Below are positions 39,377-44,817 of a stretch of DNA of 44,817 bases, piece by piece. Below the pieces are notes generated by a model. That model did no database searches. It saw only the letters and a program-made list of their open reading frames with translations, and was not told the DNA's origin. The position numbers were made by a program, and so were the translations under genes. This DNA is from Parcubacteria group bacterium (GTDB lineage: Bacteria > Patescibacteriota > Minisyncoccia > UBA10092): assembly GCA_016188835.1 (NCBI GenBank), contig JACPHB010000001.1:1-44817 (forward strand), read 5' to 3'. Numbering within the stretch: the stretch's first letter is position 1; each line of letters opens with the position of its first letter.

Positions 39377-40431
39377 AAATACTAATTATTACTCAAAAAT
39401 ACGATAAAAACGATTCTAATTTAGGAGCATTTGTTGGTTGGTGGGACAAATTGGCTGAAAAAATAGAAAAAGTTTATGTTTTAGCGCTCGAAAAACGCTC
39501 GGAACCGACGCGGTCAAATATAAAAGTTTTAAGCATGGGGAAAGAAAATGGCGTAGGATTTTTCGGGAAATTTTTTGGATTTTATCAAGGACTTTTAAAG
39601 ACAATCGGAAAAACTGACGCTATTTTAGTTCATATGGTCCCAAAATATGTAATTCTCGCGGCGCCAATAGCATTAATTTTTAGAAAACCGATTTATCTTT
39701 GGTATACCGGAGTTGCGGCTCAAAAACAGCTTAAATTTTCGGTTATTTTCTGTCAGAAAGTTTTTACAGCCCATGAAGCAGCGATGAGGGTAAATACACC
39801 CAAACGAATTGTTACAGGGCATGGAATAGACACAAATAAATTTAAAATTGAAAATTTAAAATTTAAAATTTTCGACAAAATTACTATTTTGTCGGTTGGA
39901 AGGATTACTCCATCAAAAGGCCATGATTTAGTAATAAAAGCGATTGCTGATTTAATAAAAGCCGGATATGACATCAATCTTAAAATCGTTGGCGACGTTA
40001 TTCAAAAGCATCACCAAAAATACGCTGATTTCTTAAAAAAATTAGCCGTTGATTCCGGTGCCGGAACTCATGTAAAATTCACAGGAGCCGTACTATACGA
40101 AAAAATGCCAGAATATTTTACCGGTACTGAAATTATTATTAATGCCGTTCCTTTTTTTGGCGGTTTGGATAAAGTGGTTTTGGAGGCAATGGCTTCGAGC
40201 GTCGTGCCCCTTACTTCAAATAACGCTTTTCTTTCAGTTTTTCCGAAAGATTTTGCGCCTCAACTTGTTTTTAAAGAAAATAATTTGGAAGATTTGAAAA
40301 ATAAATTAAAAAACGTTTTAGATAAAAAATTGTATTCAGATGAATCATTGCGTTATGAATTAAGAAATGTCATTATAAAAAATCATAATCTTGATAATTT
40401 AATCATTAGAATTATAAAGGAAATGTCTTAA
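39373..40431 (+). CDS. GT4 glycosyltransferase
   Basis: HGIDTNKFK..ITILSVGRITPSKGHDLVIKAI, FFGGLDKVVLEAMASSVVPLTSN. Confidence 0.85.
   Translation: MKILIITQKYDKNDSNLGAFVGWWDKLAEKIEKVYVLALEKRSEPTRSNIKVLSMGKENGVGFFGKFFGFYQGLLKTIGKTDAILVHMVPKYVILAAPIALIFRKPIYLWYTGVAAQKQLKFSVIFCQKVFTAHEAAMRVNTPKRIVTGHGIDTNKFKIENLKFKIFDKITILSVGRITPSKGHDLVIKAIADLIKAGYDINLKIVGDVIQKHHQKYADFLKKLAVDSGAGTHVKFTGAVLYEKMPEYFTGTEIIINAVPFFGGLDKVVLEAMASSVVPLTSNNAFLSVFPKDFAPQLVFKENNLEDLKNKLKNVLDKKLYSDESLRYELRNVIIKNHNLDNLIIRIIKEMS
39838..39873 (+). repeat. AATTGAAAATTTAAAATT-type repeat in GT4 linker
   Basis: AAATTTAAAATTGAAAATTTAAAATTTAAAATTTTC encodes KFKIENLKFKIF. Confidence 0.6.
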
Positions 40432-40435
40432 TAAA

Positions 40436-41032
40436 ATGAATTATTTTGACGAAAATTACGACGATGAAAAACGATGGATGAGTTATTTTTACCAAGTGAA
40501 AGAGGTTTTAGCTTTTAAGCCGGAAAGCGTTTTGGTTATAGGTAAGGGCAATGGCTTGGTTGCGGAATACTTAAAATTAAGAGGCGTTAAAGTTATTACT
40601 ATTGATATTGACGAGAACACAAAGCCCGACATTATCGCTTCTGTTATAAAAATGCCTTTTAGAGATAGTGAATTTGATATTATTTTATGCGCCCAGGTGC
40701 TGGAACACTTGCCTTACGGCGATTTTGAAAAATCGCTTTTGGAAATTAAAAGAGTTGCTAAATTGGGCGCCGTTATTTCTCTTCCGCATTTCGGGCCGGC
40801 AATCAGATTTTTATTTAAATTTCCCTTTTTTCCAGAAATAAAATTTATGATTAAAGTTCCTTATCCTAAAAAACATATTTATAAAGGGGAACATTACTTC
40901 GAGATAGGGAAGAAGGGATTTGGCTTGAGGAAAATTAAAAAAGATTTTAAAAAAGCAGGGATTTTCATTACTAAAGATTATATAGTTTTTGAAAATCCCT
41001 TGCACCACTTCTTTATTTTAAGAAAACAATGA
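40436..41032 (+). CDS. SAM-dependent methyltransferase
   Basis: ESVLVIGKGNGLVAEYLKLRGVKVITIDID...FDIILCAQVLEHLPYGDFEKSLLEIKRVAK. Confidence 0.85.
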   Translation: MNYFDENYDDEKRWMSYFYQVKEVLAFKPESVLVIGKGNGLVAEYLKLRGVKVITIDIDENTKPDIIASVIKMPFRDSEFDIILCAQVLEHLPYGDFEKSLLEIKRVAKLGAVISLPHFGPAIRFLFKFPFFPEIKFMIKVPYPKKHIYKGEHYFEIGKKGFGLRKIKKDFKKAGIFITKDYIVFENPLHHFFILRKQ

Positions 41033-42165
41033 GATTAATTTTTATCACAAATTCAAGAATTCCCACAACCAAGGCGCAGGGTTTTCAAATAATGAAAATG
41101 TGCGAGGCATTTGCGTACGAAGGCGCCAATGTTGAATTATGGATTCCGCGCCGCATTAATCCTATAAAAGATTCTCCGTTTGATTACTACAACATCAGAG
41201 AATCTTTCGTTATCAAAGAAATTCCGGTTATAGATTTAATTCCGTTTTATAAAATTCTCGGATCATTTGCGAACTTTGTTGAATCAATGTCGTTTGCGTT
41301 TTTCAACATATGTCGACTAAGAAAAACCGATTTTGACGCAATTTATTCCCGCGATCAGTTTACTCTCTGGCTTTTAAGTTTTTCAAATCGTAAGTTTATT
41401 TACGAAATGCATAAAATGCCGCGGCATCCGGGTTTTTACAAAAGGATTTGGCGAAAAGCCCATAAAATTATCACGATTACTGCGGTTTTGAAAGATGCGA
41501 TAACCAAAGAAGGTGCCCCGCTTGCTAAAATTTTAGTTGCCCACGATGGCGTTGATTTGGAAACGTTTAATTCAATAAATAAAAACGCCGAAGAATTAAA
41601 AACAGAATTAGGTTTGCCTGCGGAACAATTTTTGGTCGGCTATGTTGGAAAATTTAAAACTTTGGGGCAAGAAAAAGGCCTTAAAACAATGATTGAGGCA
41701 CTATCGCTACTTGGTAAAGAAATAAAAATGGCATTTGTTGGAGGCGATGAGGCGGAAGTAAAAGAATATAAATCTTTAGCCCAACGCTTTAATGTTTTAC
41801 CGCAGTGTATTTTTATCGGATATCAACCCTATAAACGTATGGCCGAATATATGAAAGCTATGGATGCGGTTGTGCTCCCTTCTCCAGATAAGCCGTTAGC
41901 TCATTATTCTTCACCGCTCAAACTTTTTGAATATATGGCTAGCGGCCGACCGATTATTGCGTCCGATCTGCCGGCAATTCGCGAGGTCCTAAACGATAAA
42001 AACGCGCTTTTCTTTAAACCGGAAAATAGCGATGATTTAGTGCGCGCCATTAAAATGCTCAAAACTAGCTCGACGCTCGGCTACCATCTAAGCCAACAAG
42101 CATTAGCCGATGTTAAAAATTATACCTGGACCAACCGCGCCAAAAATATTTTAAAATCTATATAA
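41029..42165 (+). CDS. GT4 glycosyltransferase
   Basis: FLVGYVGKFKTLGQEKGLKTMIEAL...PLAHYSSPLKLFEYMASGRPIIASDLPAIREVL. Confidence 0.9.
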   Translation: MRLIFITNSRIPTTKAQGFQIMKMCEAFAYEGANVELWIPRRINPIKDSPFDYYNIRESFVIKEIPVIDLIPFYKILGSFANFVESMSFAFFNICRLRKTDFDAIYSRDQFTLWLLSFSNRKFIYEMHKMPRHPGFYKRIWRKAHKIITITAVLKDAITKEGAPLAKILVAHDGVDLETFNSINKNAEELKTELGLPAEQFLVGYVGKFKTLGQEKGLKTMIEALSLLGKEIKMAFVGGDEAEVKEYKSLAQRFNVLPQCIFIGYQPYKRMAEYMKAMDAVVLPSPDKPLAHYSSPLKLFEYMASGRPIIASDLPAIREVLNDKNALFFKPENSDDLVRAIKMLKTSSTLGYHLSQQALADVKNYTWTNRAKNILKSI

Positions 42166-42167
42166 AT

Positions 42168-42210
42168 GTTGGAAACCTAGAAATGTTGGAAACCGAGCTT
42201 CCAACACTTT
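42168..42210 (+). repeat. Family-2 palindrome: half unit plus full unit
   Basis: GTTGGAAACCTAGAAATGTTGGAAACCGAGCTTCCAACACTTT. Confidence 0.85.
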
Positions 42211-42305
42211 CAATATTTACTTTATTTAAAAAATTTGATATTATTGATATTATTATTAATAATAATAAATAAAAATAAAGTTGAAATGTCTGTGTTTAAA
42301 ATATT

Positions 42306-43286
42306 ATGATCAAAATTGTTCAATTAAAACTTTCGAAAATAAAATACGGTGGCGATTCCATTGGTTGCAATATTCGTCTTGAACTTGAGGTGCTTGGCAA
42401 GTTTTTGCGCATTGATAAAAGAATTAGAGCCGGAACAATTGCGGAGATAAACCGCGAAGTTGGTAGATTTGAGACCGACCGGGGATTATTTCAGGCAGAT
42501 GTTCTGATTGCCATAATTGAAAAAGATTTGTTGTTTAATGATGTTGGCAGTGCAAAGGGCAGTGTAAAAATTAATATCACTATTGCCAAAACGCAACAAT
42601 TTGTTTTTGAAGTCCAAGTAAGAGAAACGCGTTCAATATTCGGAAAATTATGGGGAACAAAAACCGCGGTTTTTGAAATAATCCTGGAGGCAAAAGTGTC
42701 GGACGCAATAAAATACACGCCGGATGTTGAAGAGGGTAGGGGCAAAGGATGGTTAAAAGTAAGACTTGAAGATGAATGGCTTATTAAATCTCTACCAGCA
42801 TATTTAAAACTTAAAATAGAACGCGCGGATGCTAAACGAGAATATTTTACAATTTTGGAAGGCGTGTATCGCGGCAGACCCGCATCGGTCGAAATAGGTG
42901 ATGACGGTTCTTCATGGTTGATCACTGGCATTAAACACGAACTGTCTGCGCGAGTTACCTATTCTATTTCAAAGAAAATTCTTACGCTAAAAGGCAAAAA
43001 ATATAAAGCAGACGACGATTCTAAAAATCCTTGGAAGAAAGGGCTTTACGATATTGAGATTCCCGATCACCCCCATGAGGGTGGCTTAAAATATCCAGAG
43101 GCCGGAAGAGGAACAGTATGGTTTATGATTGGACATGGCGGCGCGCGATACTTGCATCCCGGATTAGTTTCTGCGGGTTGCATCTCTATTACTGAAACGG
43201 TTCGCTGGATGGAAATTTATGATGCTTTAATTAAAGCTCGTAACGGCGACTTTATAAGCGTTGGCATACTTGAAGTAATTGATTAA
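42306..43286 (+). CDS. Hypothetical protein with L,D-transpeptidase-like C-terminal motif
   Basis: WFMIGHGGARYLHPGLVSAGCISITE resembles the YkuD-type H-x(n)-S-x-G-C motif. Confidence 0.5.
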   Translation: MIKIVQLKLSKIKYGGDSIGCNIRLELEVLGKFLRIDKRIRAGTIAEINREVGRFETDRGLFQADVLIAIIEKDLLFNDVGSAKGSVKINITIAKTQQFVFEVQVRETRSIFGKLWGTKTAVFEIILEAKVSDAIKYTPDVEEGRGKGWLKVRLEDEWLIKSLPAYLKLKIERADAKREYFTILEGVYRGRPASVEIGDDGSSWLITGIKHELSARVTYSISKKILTLKGKKYKADDDSKNPWKKGLYDIEIPDHPHEGGLKYPEAGRGTVWFMIGHGGARYLHPGLVSAGCISITETVRWMEIYDALIKARNGDFISVGILEVID

Positions 43287-44023
43287 TGACTAGGTCCAAA
43301 AAAATTTTTATTGCAGGGGTTGCCGTTACGGCTATTTTTGCTATTCTATTTTACTTATTCTCACGACGCAACAACGAAGATATAAATAAAACCGCAAACA
43401 TAATTAATCAATCGATCGTCAGTTGGCAGAAAATAACAATTACAGAGGCAGGGCGCAATATGATTATTAATATAAACTCGCCGAGAATAATTATTGACAG
43501 TAGTTACAACTTGGACAGTGAAATTAATAAAGCAATAACGCAACAGATCGATTTATTAAAAAGTGGGTTTATTTCCGCCGTGACTACAGCGGCAGAAGAT
43601 AACGGAGAGACAAACGTTTTGAATATTGACACCGAAATATTGCTTATTACTCAGCGATTAATTTCTCTTGCTTTTACATCAACCGAACGTCTCGCCGGCA
43701 TCAAGAATAATGACCCCGAACGAATATTCTGGGTTTTTGATCTTGTAAACAACAGGTTAATAGTCGAAGGTAATGAATTGTTTCGCGATGATTTGGCGTG
43801 GTCAGAGGCGGTAAAAGCAATGAAAGCATTTTTGCTTACTGATTATCAAGGAGATCCGAACTGCGATTTGTTTTTCGCGCCCAAACACAATGGCTTTGCC
43901 GCGTCTTGTATCGGCGTTGATTGGAGTCGCAGAGGGGAACATCTATCTATTACTGGAGATATTTCAATGTCTATGATTCAGGAATTTCTTGCTCCGTCGG
44001 TGTTGTCTGATATTATTCAATAA
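43286..44023 (+). CDS. Single-TM hypothetical protein
   Basis: KKIFIAGVAVTAIFAILFYLFSRR then soluble domain; start abuts upstream stop (likely operon). Confidence 0.65.
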   Translation: MTRSKKIFIAGVAVTAIFAILFYLFSRRNNEDINKTANIINQSIVSWQKITITEAGRNMIININSPRIIIDSSYNLDSEINKAITQQIDLLKSGFISAVTTAAEDNGETNVLNIDTEILLITQRLISLAFTSTERLAGIKNNDPERIFWVFDLVNNRLIVEGNELFRDDLAWSEAVKAMKAFLLTDYQGDPNCDLFFAPKHNGFAASCIGVDWSRRGEHLSITGDISMSMIQEFLAPSVLSDIIQ

Positions 44024-44032
44024 AGAGCAAAT

Positions 44033-44070
44033 GTTGGAAACCGAGCTTCTAACAACTTCTAACAATTCTA
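44033..44070 (+). repeat. Family-2 palindrome, 5' of RAYT-2
   Basis: GTTGGAAACCGAGCTTCTAACAACTTCTAACAATTCTA. Confidence 0.85.
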
Positions 44071-44081
44071 ATATAAAATTT

Positions 44082-44759
44082 ATGAGGAAAACATCTATCG
44101 CCCAAGGCGAATATTATCATATATTTAATAGAGGAAATAACAAACAAACGATATTTTTGGATAAAAGAGATAAAATACGATTTTTGTTTTTAATAATTTA
44201 TTTTCAATCGTACATTTTTTTTGAAAATATTGGCCGACAAGTTTCTTATTTTATTAAAAATGGAGCTTTTAATATTAATGAAGATTTAAAAAATAAATTA
44301 TTAAATAATCAAAATGTTAAACTTATTAATTTCGCATTAATGCCAAACCATTTTCATCTCACGTTATGCGAATTTAAGGAAAGCGGTATATCACAATATA
44401 TGCAAAGAGTACTGTGTGCATATACGAAATATTTCAATACAAAATATAAGAAATCCGGACATTTATTTCAGGGCCCATATAAAGCCGTCAATATCAAAAA
44501 TAATAATCAACTTTTATATTTATCTACCTATATTCACCGCAATCCACGAGAACTTTCTGAATGGAAAAATAAAGAACATATGTATCCATGGTCAAGTTAT
44601 CAGGACTATTTAAAAAATAATAGATGGGGGAAACTACTAAAACAAGATATTATTCTAAAGCAATTTTCTGGTAAAAAAGAATATAACTATTTTACAAAAT
44701 CTAGCCCAGCAAAAGAAATAATTAAAAATTTAGACAGTGATCTTTCAATAGATTTGTAA
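44082..44759 (+). CDS. REP-associated tyrosine transposase (Y1_Tnp/RAYT), second copy
   Basis: QGEYYHIFNRGNNKQTIF, FALMPNHFHLTLCE (HUH-type HFH), KYKKSGHLFQGPYKA, YLSTYIHRNPRELSEWKN, YPWSSYQDY. Confidence 0.95.
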   Translation: MRKTSIAQGEYYHIFNRGNNKQTIFLDKRDKIRFLFLIIYFQSYIFFENIGRQVSYFIKNGAFNINEDLKNKLLNNQNVKLINFALMPNHFHLTLCEFKESGISQYMQRVLCAYTKYFNTKYKKSGHLFQGPYKAVNIKNNNQLLYLSTYIHRNPRELSEWKNKEHMYPWSSYQDYLKNNRWGKLLKQDIILKQFSGKKEYNYFTKSSPAKEIIKNLDSDLSIDL

Positions 44760-44790
44760 TAAAGTATGGACGTGTAAAATTGATAGAAAT

Positions 44791-44811
44791 GTTGGAAACC
44801 GAGCTTCTAAC
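44791..44811 (+). repeat. Family-2 palindrome, 3' of RAYT-2
   Basis: GTTGGAAACCGAGCTTCTAAC preceded by TAGAAAT. Confidence 0.85.
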
Positions 44812-44817
44812 ACTTCT

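Overview
This window looks like a genome fragment of a Candidate Phyla Radiation (Patescibacteria, Parcubacteria-like) bacterium. It opens with the 3' ~960 nt of a 16S rRNA whose rRNA operon appears dispersed: 16S, then small membrane protein/DoxX-like/VKOR-like genes, tRNA-Ile(GAU), a frameshifted DUF5679-like gene, and tRNA-Ala(UGC), with no 23S in view. Next come a membrane channel-like gene, a REP-associated tyrosine transposase (RAYT, Y1/HUH), a phospholipase C-like/lamin-tail/beta-helix surface protein, an HTH gene, and a repeat-dense intergenic region. A large S-layer-like protein (PG-binding plus Ig-like repeats) follows. About 30 kb is then a surface-glycan locus: O-antigen ligase, many GT4/GT2/GT39-like genes, methyltransferases, a DUF2334 deacetylase, and a transaldolase / Gfo-Idh / SDR / PfkB-kinase / SIS-isomerase operon. 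It ends with an L,D-transpeptidase-like gene and a second RAYT. The most unusual signal is a layered set of short palindromic elements. Two RAYT genes are each flanked by a different palindrome family, and copies of these and other families are dispersed through the window. Several copies lie in-frame inside glycan genes. One family shows covarying stems around a fixed AAAGATGCCC spacer, and three GT4 genes carry different repeats at the same GT-B interdomain linker. Other standouts are an 11-bp helically phased TTGCC/GGCAA array, a perfect 27-bp inverted repeat with a GC-rich core, a 16-bp tandem duplication that exactly explains a frameshift, and an altered anti-Shine-Dalgarno tail. All family assignments are by eye from sequence; no searches were run.
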